The position numbers and the translations under genes were made by a program. 64,000 nucleotides of DNA, taken from Spodoptera frugiperda (lineage: Eukaryota > Arthropoda > Insecta > Lepidoptera > Noctuidae). The stretch covers positions 17,262,993 to 17,326,992 of the forward strand of contig NC_064236.1 of the NCBI RefSeq assembly GCF_023101765.2. Direction: 5' to 3'. Shown here one piece after another: positions 23,067 to 34,401 of the stretch (positions within the stretch are counted from its first letter, which is position 1; each line of letters starts with the position of its first letter). A model generated the notes under the pieces. That model searched no databases. It was not told the origin of the DNA and saw only the letters and a list, made by a program, of their open reading frames with translations.

Positions 23067-23179
23067 TTTGAAAATTTTTGACGTTTCGTCAATTTGCACT
23101 GTTTGCGTGTAATAAGTACTTTGTGCGTAACTATATTTATTTGAAATTAAACAATTAAACTACAATTCAGTAGTGAAAA
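23067..23179 (+). promoter_or_regulatory. 5' UTR/promoter-proximal region of ArfGAP1
   Basis: 113 bp between the MITE and the ATG. It contains GACGTTTCGTC, an AT-rich run and TCAGT near 23168. The transcription start cannot be fixed from sequence. The start codon context AAAAATGG is good. Confidence 0.4.
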
Positions 23180-23239
23180 ATGGCTTCACCACGAACCCGC
23201 AGGAAGCTCAACTCTATCCGAAATATCGACGATAATAAC
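23180..23239 (+). CDS. ArfGAP1: ArfGAP1, exon 1
   Basis: Twenty codons, MASPRTRRKLNSIRNIDDNN, ending at a GTAAGT donor in phase 0. The sequence lines up with the conserved ArfGAP1 N-terminus (MASPRTR...D..N). ArfGAP1 stimulates GTP hydrolysis on Arf1 at the Golgi and so drives COPI coat release; this is family knowledge. The ATG is preceded by AAAA and followed by G. A hAT MITE ends 113 bp upstream. The gene continues at 23325. Confidence 0.92.
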
Positions 23240-23324
23240 GTAAGTCATTGTTTCTTAATATTTGATGTCCGTATGTTAAGAATACGAGCATGATATTCAA
23301 AATTGTTCGTAATTCTCTTTACAG

Positions 23325-23492
23325 AAATGTTTCGAGTGTGGTACATTGAATCCGCAATGGGTCTCTGTAACGTATGGAATCTGGATTTGCTTAGAATGCT
23401 CGGGGGTGCACCGCAGTCTAGGAGTTCACCTTTCATTTGTTCGAAGTGTCACCATGGACAAGTGGAAGGACTTGGAGCTGGAGAAAATGATG
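23325..23492 (+). CDS. ArfGAP1: ArfGAP1, exon 2 (zinc finger and arginine finger)
   Basis: 56 codons after the acceptor CTTTACAG, up to a GTAAGA donor, phase 0. With exon 1 numbering, Cys22, Cys25, Cys42 and Cys45 form the CX2CX16CX2C zinc finger, and Arg50 in SGVHRSLGVHLSFVRS is the catalytic arginine finger. The block NPQWVSVTYGIWICLECSGV is almost invariant in ArfGAP1. The exon ends MDKWKDLELEKMM, where the usual next residues are GGN, supplied by the exon at 37089. All key residues are intact. Confidence 0.95.
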
Positions 23493-24029
23493 GTAAGACT
23501 TCTTGTATCTGTACTTGTTTGTTGGCAAAGTACCAATGCTATAGATAGCAGGGTTATGGCAGAACACAGCAAAACTATTCATCATAGACTAGCTTGCAGG
23601 GGATTGAGGCTAGAGTTCCGAACTATACTCTCTCTGTATGTTTTTTGTGTCCTAAATTTAGTATAGAGACTGTTCCATAATCTATCACTGTGCAAATACC
23701 AATAAATCAATATAACCTTATTAGAAAGAACGAAATATTGATTTGCTAATAGCTATATCACATAAGACTACTAGTTAGTATTGCAGTTGTGCATCGTGCA
23801 TCCTTGAAACACTCTGCTGACTGAATATACTGTTACATACAGTGTCAAAGGTCATCTTGCTCAAAGCTTTCGAAATATTCTTGTTTATCTTTATGCATGC
23901 CACAGTACAGAATAATTATTTTTATGATTTACTAACATACTTATAATTTTATTATGTTATATAGCCTTTTTTATTCAGACAAGACACAATATATTTTAAG
24001 CTATCATTGTATTCTTTCTCCACTTCTTT

Positions 24030-24120
24030 GTCTGTTTGCTAGGTGCCAAGGCCTCCTCCAATCTTCTCCATTCTGGCCTTTCTATCGCCACTCTCCTCCA
24101 AGTGAAGTACCCACAACTTG
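24030..24120. repeat. Moth dispersed repeat (AGGCCTCCTCCAATCTTCTC type)
   Basis: The TGCCAAGGCCTCCTCCAATC and CTTTCTATCGCCACTC phrases are recalled from moth genomes. Non-coding fragment. Confidence 0.4.
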
Positions 24121-26289
24121 TCTGATGGTGTGGTGTGATACATATCCAACTGATTTATTCTTAACAAATTTTACATACATCCCAGTATTGGAGAACTAGT
24201 TGGCATTCAAGAAAGAAACAAAGTAGTTGAAAATATATTTTATGGAAGTATTTTTAGGCATGTTTTAAACTACTCTAGAATTGTGTGATGAATATGTTGT
24301 GGAATTAGTGTTATATCTGTTTCTATTTATCAGAAGCAAAAGGAGAGCCATTGTAGCCAGCCATTATATTTTTAGGTACATAGTCTAACACCTACTTTTC
24401 ACCTGTAATATTATGAATCTCATGTTATAATAGTAAATACAACAGGAATATTAATAATATTTTACCTCGTCTGCCGGTATTTGGGACACAATAGAAATCA
24501 CACTGTGTCTCGCGTACACCACTGGTTAATGCTAGACAATAGGCTAGGTTTTGTCTCTCAAAGTCTGAGATTTGTTGTCTTTACCATCATTATTTTACAT
24601 ACTTTATAAGTCATGTTTTATACTTAAATCTACAATATAGTGTTCTAATTAGAATCTATAATTAAAACACAGAGAACCTTATGTCACAACAAAATGTTTG
24701 CAAGTAGTGTCAGGGGTATGATACAGGTACTGCTGGCTTTAAGTTTGAACCTAAAAATGATTAATCTCTTCATTAGAGAAGACTGAGGTTTAATATTAAT
24801 TTAGGATTTAAAAGTATATTTTCATACTTTTAAACTTGTGATGTTGTGTTGCACTTACATTTTAGTACTTTAAAACTATTATCTTATATCAGTTTATCAA
24901 TATTTTGTTTGTTATACATTTATGAAATTTATATTTATTTAAGTGATTGCTATTGGTCTGAAACTTTTGCTTGCGCTTCCTAACAACTTGAACTATATTC
25001 AATACTGCTATGCGTTCCATATTGATAAACTAAGGATTATAAATAGTTTATAACTGGTATTAGATACATATATTATGTGGCCTCTGAATATCGAAATATT
25101 AACGAAAATCTGTTCTGTCTAGTCTGTTGCTATTAATAATTTTCCATGGAAATTATTGTTTGAAAGTTGTTAATATAAGTTGACTTATAAAATCGGAGAT
25201 GCTATTAAATTAATTCTTGCAATTAATCTTTGCTGTTGCGATGACATAGGTAATTTTGTCGTCCTGCAGGGCGTGGCAGGCGCGAATTTTATCCGAAATG
25301 AGAAGGTCACTACGTCTATCTCTATAAGTGAAATGGCTGCCACGGATCTAGTTTCGTGTTGTACACAATCTTAGTATGCTTAGTGATAAAATTTCTAGTT
25401 TTGCCACTACATTGAAAATCCAAAATACATAAATTAGTTATGATAGTTTTTAGCCGAAACTCAATAAAGGGTGATTTTTTATAAACCTGTTTAAAGATGA
25501 ATGGGAGCCAAATTTATCTTAAAGTGATTTTGTGGTAGTTAACTACATCTAAAAGAAGGGTCCTAATCAATACCTTTTTGTAAAGGTCAAAAAGTGACCG
25601 ATATGAAATATAGAACAGTAGCGACATCTGTTGTGCTTAAGAAACGTTGTTTCATCGAAACGCCGAACGAAGGCTCACCATGCCTAGGCTGAAAATGTTG
25701 TTTGAGCTTTAATAGAGATGGCGCCACTTGTGTTCAATGTGAACTTGTTTTGAACTCTCAACCATTTCTACGACAATCTATGAAATTAATTATTTATGAA
25801 AATTATACTGAAAGTGATATTTTCTGGTTATTGAATTGAAATAAAAATGTAAAATTAAATAAACAGGATTTTAAGTTGTAATAAGTTTGTTTTTTTTTTG
25901 TACTGAATGAGTTAGCTAGCGTTCTATTTATTGGCATTGTGTTTAGAGTTATGTTGAGTTGTAAGGCTTTGCGTTTCAAGCTTTCGCGACAAATACTTAG
26001 TCCCAAGAACATACAATTGTGTCCTATCTACTATCATAATAAAGTCAGCCTAATAATTCAGGCAGGTAATTTGAACTTATGGTGAATGTTGTAATTCATA
26101 GCTAGTCATAGGCTTCATTATAATATTATGCGAAATATACCTATTTACCGGCTACCTACATTATTTAGCTAGTTATACCCAAATAAATTCTTACATAACA
26201 AAACAAAACATTACACCTTTTAGGAGAAGAGATAAGCAGAGGAGCACATGGTAATAACACCAGTTTTATTATTACATACTGGTACTGGG

Positions 26290-26465
26290 GACTGCCTCGT
26301 TGGCCGAGTGGTTGCAAGTGCGACTGCCGGACAATGGGTCTCGGGTTCGATTCCCGGGTCGGGCGAAGTATTTCTGAGCTTTTTTCGGTTTTTCGAAAAT
26401 TTCTCAGTGGGGAAGGGGAATGCCGAGATTAGGCCCTGCGTTGCCCAAGAGATCCAGTTTTCTAG
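26290..26465 (+). mobile_element. tRNA-derived SINE, family 1 (5' part)
   Basis: The head is tRNA-like: box A TGGCCGAGTGG and box B GGTTCGATTCC, starting GACTGCCTCGTTGG. The next part TTTTTCGGTTTTTCGAAAAT matches 39979-40100; after CTCAGT the sequence departs, so this is a truncated or variant copy. It is not a functional tRNA (no acceptor-stem pairing). Confidence 0.8.
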
Positions 26466-26472
26466 ATAAATC

Positions 26473-26536
26473 AACTGCATCAATAACTTTGTAAGCCCAT
26501 ATAAATGTAGCGGATTACAAAGTTATTGATGCAGTT
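26473..26536. repeat. Perfect hairpin, 22-bp arms
   Basis: Exact arms at 26473-26494 and 26515-26536 with a 20-base spacer, immediately 3' of the truncated SINE. Confidence 0.85.
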
Positions 26537-26654
26537 ACATTTTAATGTTTAATGGAATAATAGAAAATTTAAAAACACTTAGGACTATCTACAAAAAGAG
26601 GTGAGATGGATATCAATATTACAATAATTTTAGGTTTTAAATAAAATAGATTGA

Positions 26655-26850
26655 CTTGGCCTCTGCTGAACAAAGACCTCTTCTCTCACAAAGAAGGTTT
26701 GAGCATTGATCGCCACGTTTGTTTAGTGTGAGTTGGCGATTTCAAACTTGTAATTAGAAATGGGCCCAGGTTTCCTCACGATGTTTACCTTCACCGTTTG
26801 TCAGCAGTGTCTAAATAATCTTCGAAAGTACATATAACTGAATAAGTCGC
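26655..26850. repeat. Moth dispersed repeat (CCAGGTTTCCTCACGATG type)
   Basis: The TTGGCCTCTGCTGAACAAAG, GTGAGTTGGCGATTTCAAAC and TTTCCTCACGATGTTTACCT phrases belong to a common lepidopteran repeat. No coding capacity. Confidence 0.55.
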
Positions 26851-27335
26851 ATAAGTAGGTACTTGCCGTTGTAGGTTTTTAACTTTAATGCATCAACCGC
26901 GTGCGTCTTAAATCTCTGGGCAACTACGATACGTTCATATAGTAATTTAAAAATTAAATTCTAAAGAATTGAATGTATAATTTGAAACGACTAATAAACG
27001 TATAGTTCTTCATTCGTTCAATTCAATTCTAAAAATATTTTCTGAAAGGCGAGAGTGCTTTATTATTAACAGCAGTCTGCAATTGTGCGCGGCCTCGTCC
27101 TATTCACATTTAGGGTGCCATCGGCCATGCTTGTTGTTCGGTATTTTATTGTTTTCAAAAAAGAATTGGAAATGACATTTCCACATTATTGGCTGGACGA
27201 TTTGATTTTTGTGTCTGTCTTATTGTAGTCGGCACAATGTTAATAGGTATATAACAACCACTATTTGTTAAAACTTATTTAAGATAATAAAAGTTTGTGT
27301 GTTTGAACGCGCTAAGCTCCGTAATTCCGTGGCGG

Positions 27336-27533
27336 AATCCGGTTGGCGTGGTAGGCAATTGGCTGCCACGCAACGTGTAGCGGGTTCGATTCCCGCACGG
27401 AGCAACTCTTTGTGTGATCCACAAACTGTTGTTTCGGGTCTGGGTGTCATGTGTAGGTATGTGAACACTTGTATGTATGGAAACGCACCCACGAAACTGG
27501 AGAAAATCCTAGTGTGGAGTAACGAATTAAAAA
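27336..27533 (+). mobile_element. tRNA-derived SINE, family 2
   Basis: GGTTGGCGTGGTAGGCAATT, then the box B phrase GGGTTCGATTCCCGCACGGA, GTTTCGGGTCTGGGTGTCAT, and the end GGAGAAAATCCTAGTGTGGA. It is the same family as 33536 and 40733. Confidence 0.8.
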
Positions 27534-27664
27534 AAATACTTGCCCGATTTGAAAATGTGTTTTTGTGTTAGATAGAGCTTTTATAAAGCTTTTATTTCGT
27601 CACGCTATGACTCATAGGAGTCAAGTAGCGAGTGAAACTGTGCGGGAGTTGCTAGTTATGAATA

Positions 27665-28560
27665 TTTTTTTTTTGAGGGTGGAAAATTATTCAATGGCTT
27701 CTCCCGCCTTGGGCGAGGCGAGAGGAAGTGTCAGACTCTTACTGACTAAAAACCACCCCTATCCTTCTCCTGCTTTTCGAGCCGGAGCCCCGGTAAACCC
27801 GCTAGGTAGTCCGCAGCTCCGGATCAGGCATCAGCCCTACAAGGCCCCATCTGTGGTGGTCTGATGGCTCTATGAGCGCGCGGAACGCGGCGCGCCGTAC
27901 GCACGGGTCTGGTTCTGTTCGGGCGGTGAGCTACCCTTGCTCGCCGTCCGCAGGCCCGCACTTACGGTGGCCGGAGATCGTCCCACGATCCCCGACGCCC
28001 GGAGTGTCTTTCGCGACGGCTGGGGCGTGAGGAGGTTTGTTCTCTCACGCGCCCCGCCTTCTCCTTAGCTAGCATGACTGCTTCGCAGAAGGAGGAGACG
28101 GCATCACAGTCCCTCTCGCTCCGCACCATGGCCCGAACCAGTGCCGGGCGCGAAAGGTCGCCGTCGCCGACCACATCCCTGAGGACTTGGCGGTGCTCAG
28201 CCCACGCAGGGCACACCGCCACCGTATGTTCTACCGTGTCCTCCGGGCGGTCCTCGCAATAAGGAACAGGAACCTACCGAAACTCTATGTCCGGTAAGCA
28301 CCTGCGTCAGGCGGTAGGTGAGGACGCCGTGGCGCCTCTCTAGCCATTCCTCAAAGAGGGGACTTACCGCCGCGATGACAGCGAGCCCAGCCCTCGGTTG
28401 CGACAGTCGTTGCTGCCAATCCGCCATGAGGTCGCGCCGGAGCTCGTCCCGCCACGCACTGATCTGGCGCCGCAGTGGAGTTTTGCCCCGACGACACGCG
28501 GCGCGCAAACTGAAGACTCGCCCGAGCACCTTCGCCTCTAAATCCCACGGCAATTATCCG
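27665..28560 (-). pseudogene. R1-like non-LTR retrotransposon, longest 3' copy
   Basis: This is 5'-truncated, with a T-run at 27666 (poly-A on -). From the 5' side the frame 28553-28270 encodes KVLGRVFSLRAACRRGKTPL, DELRRDLMADWQQRLSQPRA, SPLFEEWLERRHGVLTYRLT then QVLTGH. After a frameshift the frame 28222-27962 encodes AVCPAWAEHRQVLRDVVGDG to the stop after SWDDLRPP. R1-clade proteins end in a CCHC knuckle; the expected GCHHC motif is missing through a deletion of roughly 27 bases at about 28260, though C/H/C residues of ED.PEDTVEH...CPAW can be traced. The 3' UTR occupies 27665-27960. The insertion is in ArfGAP1 intron 2, antisense to the gene. Confidence 0.8.
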
Positions 28561-28906
28561 GCAATGAAATAAATGCTAGGTATTAGATTTTCTTAGGTTA
28601 GTTTAGCGTGATACTGTGTTGTTTATACTTTAAGCGGTATCTTTGGACCTTGTACGATGATTTCTTCCTACAATAGGTAAGTAATAATATTGAAATCGTC
28701 GACCTTCGTAAATTGACGTCAAAATTATTATTAATGTAACCTACTTTTAGAATGGAGATCAATTATCGTTTAACACCAACTTTACAATAGTCTTGTATTT
28801 AGTTGCATTGTCGTGCATTGTATAATAATGAGTGCGATTCTAGTACCAGAGTATGAAGTCCGTGCTATAACTGGGAATTTCAAAATCTAAAACCCTAATC
28901 CATGCT

Positions 28907-29044
28907 ACACACCTTACGATTTAACCGTGCAGTTTTAACTGTACAGTTGGATTGTATATGTAAATCATAAGGTTTAAACGTATGGACCTACGATTTACAG
29001 TCCACCGTACGGATTTAACTGTATAGTTATATCGTAAGGTGTGT
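28907..29044. mobile_element. Palindromic MITE, ACACACCTTACGATTTAAC ends
   Basis: 138 bp with near-perfect inverted ends (ACACACCTTACGATTTAAC at left, ATATCGTAAGGTGTGT at right) and internal AACTGTACAGTT palindromes. Related pieces lie at 1648-1705, 29076-29132 and about 34845-34905. Confidence 0.7.
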
Positions 29045-29075
29045 CGAGCAAACAGTTAGAATTTCATAGCGAATA

Positions 29076-29132
29076 CAGACCTTACCATTTAACTGTGCAG
29101 TTCAACTGTACAGTTAAAATCGTAGGTTGTGT
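29076..29132. mobile_element. Small palindromic MITE of the same family
   Basis: 57 bp: ACAGACCTTACCATTTAACT, then GTGCAGTT and CAACTGTACAGTTAAAATCG, ending GTAGGTTGTGT. It is almost entirely self-complementary. Confidence 0.65.
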
Positions 29133-30439
29133 AGCCGATATAATGTGATACTCCATTTAGTGATTAAATATTCAAATATCATCACAAGTGTGGTGGTTTT
29201 GCCGTGAAAGACAGACAAATAAACAAACGTACACACATTCACATTTATATAATTGTATGGATAGTGTGGATGGATTGTTATCTTATATGACAAAATAAAA
29301 AATACGTGTTTAATATTTATTCTGTATGTAACTGACGGACTAAATATATTTTTAATTTCATACCCTCCTCTACTGAATACCTAAGTTTATCTTAGCTTAA
29401 CTGACTTATTTTTAGCGCAAGATATGTCGAATTATCCGCCAGTTAGCCTCATCGGAACTTAACCAGAGGTGGTGGATTGTGACTAATGTATTTTACATAG
29501 CGAGTACAAACTGTATGATTGATTGATTGGCTTTTGCGCGACTGATGCGAATTACAATATTAAGTATGCGTATATGCTACATGTACTTAAACTGCCATAG
29601 TCCCATGGTGGTATAAAATAATAGCGTATTTTTTTATTCTACATTAAGCTTTGTCTAATGTAGTATTTTGGCTAGCTTTGTTTTCTTGGAGTGTATGTAT
29701 TTTGCTGTTATTTGAGTGTATACCATACTTTGTTTGTTTAGAACGACGTACGCGAATCCCGCTGAGCGATATATTTTGGGTATGATTCCCATTCCCCAAG
29801 ATGCTTTAATTAAAAGTATGTTTATGCTGAAAATATAACTTTATTCAGAAATGCGACGTGTATAATGCTATAATATGTTTTATCTATTATTTATGCCTTA
29901 AATGAAGTTGTATTTTTAGCTCTAGTATTTGATATTTTTAATAAGCTAGAAATTGTATGACGAATAACTATACCTATAAATAATATGAAACGAATACTTA
30001 CATACTAATAAACACTTACTCTCCCAGAGTGTTCTACTATTATACTATACAATGAATAATACACAATCAACGACTAGTCTACTAAACTACCCGTGTACTG
30101 AAGTTTTTACTATTATTTCAACTTTGCATACCCTTTCTGAAATACGATAGGCGTGATTAATGCCCATTTTATGTATACCTACATTAGTACATAAATTGTC
30201 CATTTACATAAATTTATCCCCAACAATGAGCCATCGATGAGCTTACATTACATACAATTTGTTATCCATAATTTTGGCAACTTTTGTCGAACATCACCAA
30301 ATGAAGTCCCATTACCAATGAAAAGTCTTTTTATAAAACAGATAATAAATTTCGCATAATAATCATCGCATTTATTATTTAACGCATCGTCAATGCACTT
30401 ATGTGAAAATAATATATAAACCAATTGATCAAATGGCGT

Positions 30440-30530
30440 ATAGTGGAGTGCCCAGAGCATCAAAATCGTAAACTACCGGATTAGAGTTACAGTGAAGAGA
30501 TTAATATGGTATTTGTGGGATATTGTATTT
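30440..30530. repeat. End fragment of the 50009 repeat family
   Basis: AGTGGAGTGCCCAGAGCATC, CCGGATTAGAGTTACAGTGA and GATATTG match 50009-50095, and 32985-33030 in reverse. Confidence 0.65.
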
Positions 30531-30531
30531 T

Positions 30532-31090
30532 GAACCGACTTCCCAAAAAGGAGCAGGTTCTCTATTCGGTCGCTATTTTTTTTTTCTATGTATGTACACC
30601 GATTACGTTTTTTTCTATGTATGTACACCGATTACGTCGAGGTTAATGGACCGATTCGCGTGATTATTTTTTTGTTCGACGCGGAATGTCTTAACTCAGG
30701 TCCCATAAAAGTTTGTTACAGATTGGTTCAGTAGTTTTTATGACTAAATACAAACCTTCGTAACGAATTTTAGGTCGGTACGACCATTGGAAGATATAGA
30801 TAATTTGTTTGTTTTAGTTCCTTAGGGGTATGAATTTACACCTTCATTATTTTTAAAACCGACTCACACTTGGCCATTTTCAGATTTTTTCCTTTACCTT
30901 GACCTAAAGACCTACCTCCACTTGAACGACGTCATTTTCACGATACTTAGTAGATTTGAACATTGATTACCTAAACAGTTCTGGTCCGATTTGCATAATT
31001 TTTTTTTGTTCCGTAGGGTTAGTTTTACGTTGGTACTGTGACCATCTGGTGAGCAGTTGATGATGAGATGCCAGGAAAATCTAAGGCACC
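30532..31090. repeat. Moth dispersed repeat (ACCGACTTCCCAAAAAGGAG type)
   Basis: It starts AACCGACTTCCCAAAAAGGA. A 25-base unit TTTCTATGTATGTACACCGA plus TTACG is tandemly doubled at about 30584-30637. Known to me as a frequent non-coding lepidopteran repeat. Confidence 0.5.
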
Positions 31091-31524
31091 CCTCAAATTA
31101 TAAACTCTCTATGTTTGTTGTGACAATTTCATAAAACTATTCAACCATTTATGTCTGGTGATCATCATTTCATGTCAAAGAGCTGATGATGAGAAACTCC
31201 TCAATGGTTAAGGTTCAAAAAAAAAAATATTTCAAAAATATGTTTACATATTGATCCAGAATAGTATTCTTTGAGGTTATTGGGAAGACCTGCTTATAGA
31301 AGGTAAGTCTCATTAAGGTTAGATTGAGGTTGAAATTATATACTAGATGTACTAGCCATTCCTTTCTAGTTAAACCTTCAGTATTTACATATACCTTGTG
31401 ACGACAGAAGTCGCACATAGACTATCGACGAACAAATCAACGGATGACTTCATAAATATCCTGTACCGCATATGTGAAGTTTACATGCGAATAAACATAG
31501 GTTAGAAAATCCCAACGAACAACA

Positions 31525-31575
31525 GTTGAGCTTCTGCTCAACTATGCCTGGCGGGCTTTCTAGCCCGCCAGGCAT
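31525..31575. repeat. Two adjacent perfect hairpins, both with TTCT loops
   Basis: Hairpin 1 (31525-31542): a 7-bp stem GTTGAGC/GCTCAAC with loop TTCT. Hairpin 2 (31544-31575): a 14-bp GC-rich stem ATGCCTGGCGGGCT/AGCCCGCCAGGCAT with loop TTCT. One base separates them. Confidence 0.85.
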
Positions 31576-32299
31576 GATCACCTCGCCTGGTCGGAGGATC
31601 CTCCTTTTCTTATGGAACTTTACTCTCTGTTCCCTATAAAACCTATTAAACTAAAAAGCAAACAATAAAATTAAAAGTACGTTTAAAACTTCCAAAAACT
31701 AAGCATCCTAAACTAAAAACCAAAAAATAACTATCATTGTACCGCCTGTATCTACCCACTGATAGTTTAGAAGCCGTTGCCACAACCTCATAACAAAATA
31801 TAACTTACTGACGTTACCTATACCTATATGTATCACACCTGTATGTATCACACATTGTGTATATGTATCCGCTTAGGAATATTTATTAATGTTTTAAAAT
31901 AATTGATATGTTAATACAAATTAGGTAAGTAGGTAATGGGTACCTAGTTGTTCAAAACTGTCTCGTTGGTTTTATTTTTCGAGATTAATCTAGGTAGATA
32001 GATGAAATACCTTCTGCCTGTCCTACTTCGAAATCCTATGCACGCCCCTGGTGTAGACAACAACGTCATATATTTAAATAAACAGATTTAATACTACCAT
32101 TTTTTTTATAAGTCATTATTTTTAAGTGTTATGTTTTACGTGTGGGGGCGATGGCCCAGGGCGACAAATTCTGGGGGGCGCCAAAAAAATTAAAAACTAC
32201 TACTAACACTTGATAATGCTTCCCTCAAGTGGGCGCCACAATATTTTCGCCCGGGGTGTCAGTGGCCCTCACGCCGGCACTGCGTGAACACCTTAAATA

Positions 32300-33030
32300 A
32301 TCCTTCTTCCTCGATTTTCTACTTGTTCGAGTTCCCTACTGCTAGGTATTTCTATACACAGGTATCTTTGAAAAATGTTCATATATGTCTACATAGGTAA
32401 GATTTAACATATAAATAAAAAATAATTAAGTACTGTTTAAAGTGAAAATTTATGGTCAAACATTAATTGTTTATAACATTATTTGTTTAATCAATGAAAA
32501 AACGGAGTGCGCAACAAAATGTTGATTGAACATTGCAATGTATAGTTTAAAAAACAATATCTCACAAAGATCATATTAAGGGTCTCAGCACACATATGGG
32601 ATCGGAAAGGGATCGTCACCGTATCGCCTCGAGCCGTTCAGAATGGTTTGTATTAAACTCCCTACTGCAACGCACACTAATCGGAATAATAACGTAATCG
32701 CCTCGCCTCGGAACAGGCTCCGAACTTGAATTCCCGCGCTTACGGCTCATCGTCCCCGCGCTTACGTTTCTCCGTCCCCGCGCTTACGTCTCTCCGTACC
32801 GACTAACTATCGTGTTAGTCTAGTCGGTGTCGCCTAGCCGTAGCCGAGTTGACGTACAGGCGCTGCTGATACGCTTTCGTTACGTGCATACGGTAGGTTG
32901 ACGCCTGGTTGACAGCGAGGCGAAAGGCGTTACGGTTACGATCCCTTTCCGATCCCATATGTGTGCTGAGACCTTAATTCATGCACTGTAACACTAATCC
33001 GATTTGAAATACCCTAGGCACTCCACTAGT
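32300..33030 (-). repeat. Dispersed repeat, interrupted copy of 50009-50335
   Basis: In reverse it matches 50009-50335: CTCGATTTTCTACTTGTTCG, ATTTCTATACACAGGTATCT, GGTCAAACATTAATTGTTTA, CACTGTAAC, GGCACTCCACT. The match is split by the MITE at 32580-32973. Confidence 0.75.
32580..32973. mobile_element. TTAA-flanked MITE (piggyBac type)
   Basis: 394 bp, flanked by TTAA at 32576-32579 and 32974-32977. Terminal repeats of about 35 bp start GGGTCTCAGCACACATATGG at left and GGTCTCAGCACACATATGGG from the right. The uninterrupted relative at 50009-50335 has a single TTAA (50068-50071) at the same point, so TTAA is the target duplication. The body is GC-rich with three repeats of CCCCGCGCTTACG-like words. 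A PIF-type TTA target is a less likely reading. Confidence 0.85.
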
Positions 33031-33535
33031 ATCAAATAGGTATTTACGTTATGGAGGTAACTCACTATTATTTATGTAACTAATATAGGTTCCATCCATC
33101 GTGATAAAAACAGTCAGTTTTTAATTTTTTATGAAATGAAATTGAACGAAAACTATGTAGACCAGTGGCGAAACCTCAAATAAAGGTAAAAAGTAACAAA
33201 ACAATATAGTAGAATGAAACCTATTGGAAATGAAGAGAATATGCTAAAAAAGGAAGAAAACATAAACTCCACTCCATCCGAGTTCGGGAAGTAGGCATGG
33301 GGGAGGGTTTAAGAGAAAAAATCGGTTTATCGCAATTATCGGCGAAACTACAAGTCCTATGGAAAAAAGTTAAATGGCAAAGTTGTAGGTAATAAGAAGA
33401 TCTAGGTATAACTTTTGTTTGTAATTTTTTTTCAAATACTTAAAAAAAATGTGAAAATTTCAAAAACCTAAGTTTTTGGTTTTTTATTTTTATCTTTTAG
33501 GTACTTACCTACTAAAAAAAATACCGGTGCCGCAC

Positions 33536-33675
33536 AACGTAACTATAGCGGGTTCGATTCCCGCACGAAGCATCCACAAATTATTGTAGTTTCGGGTCTG
33601 GGTGTCATGTGTATGTGAACTTGTATGTTTGTAAAGGCACCAACGACACAGGAGAAAATCCTAGTGTGGGGCAAC
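33536..33675 (+). mobile_element. tRNA-derived SINE, family 2, split by a hAT element
   Basis: 5'-truncated; it keeps the GCGGGTTCGATTCCCGCACG box B region and the GGAGAAAATCCTAGTGTGGG end. The SINE is cut near its 3' end by the element at 33676-34965 and resumes at 34966 with GGGGCAACG. Confidence 0.8.
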
Positions 33676-33944
33676 TAGTGTTGCCCAATAAGAGTGTCTT
33701 GCAAGTCTCGCATTTGCCAATTAGCCAACTACCAACTTTAATTTTTTTTATACGATTACTAGCGGACCCTTTAATTTGAAAATTTTAAACTTTTTTTTAA
33801 TAAGCTAAAACATTCTGCACAATATCTAACGTCATTACATGTAAATTTATTACAATTAGACTAATCGATAGCGTGTGAGTATGTGTAATGAAATCTTAAT
33901 TAAATTAAGTATATTTTTAAATATATTTTTTTTTTATCAAATTT

Positions 33945-34400
33945 ACTGTATCGTCAACGTAACTTGGCGCGTCTGAAGTTAGGCATTGCGAACTTTCGCG
34001 CAGGTACATTCGTGAAGAAAACTATTACTGCAATATTATTTTTTATAAACCTAATCTATTATATAAAAATAAGTCGGGTTTTCCTTCCTGACGCTATAAC
34101 TCCCGAATGCACGAACCGATTTCTACGGTTTTGCATTCGTTGGGAAGGTCTCGAGCTCTGTGAGGTTTATAGCAAAGAAAATTCAATCAAATCAAGAAAA
34201 CAGGGAAAATCATTGGTGGCGAAACGGAGTTCGCTGGGTTTGCTAGTGTACTAATAAAAATTCCCTAATCAGTGACAAAGTACAAATAAACCAAATATTA
34301 AACTAAACAAACTAAAACACTAAACAAAAACTAACAAAATTCTTAAAAACTTAAAAATTAACAAAAGTAATAACAAAATATACGAAAAGTTTTGTAACCG
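33945..34400. repeat. Dispersed repeat shared with 8161-8335, interrupted
   Basis: The two ends match 8161-8335. Between them, about 34042-34250 is an insertion starting with a TATATAAAAATAAGTC phrase, containing GACGCTATAACTCCCGAATG and ending GGGTTTGCTAGTGTACT, a separate moth repeat type. Confidence 0.6.
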
Positions 34401-34401
34401 G

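Noticed and set aside
26290..26365. Possible tRNA gene
   Set aside because: Boxes A and B are present but the acceptor arms do not pair and the sequence continues into the SINE body; same for 39979 and 40733.
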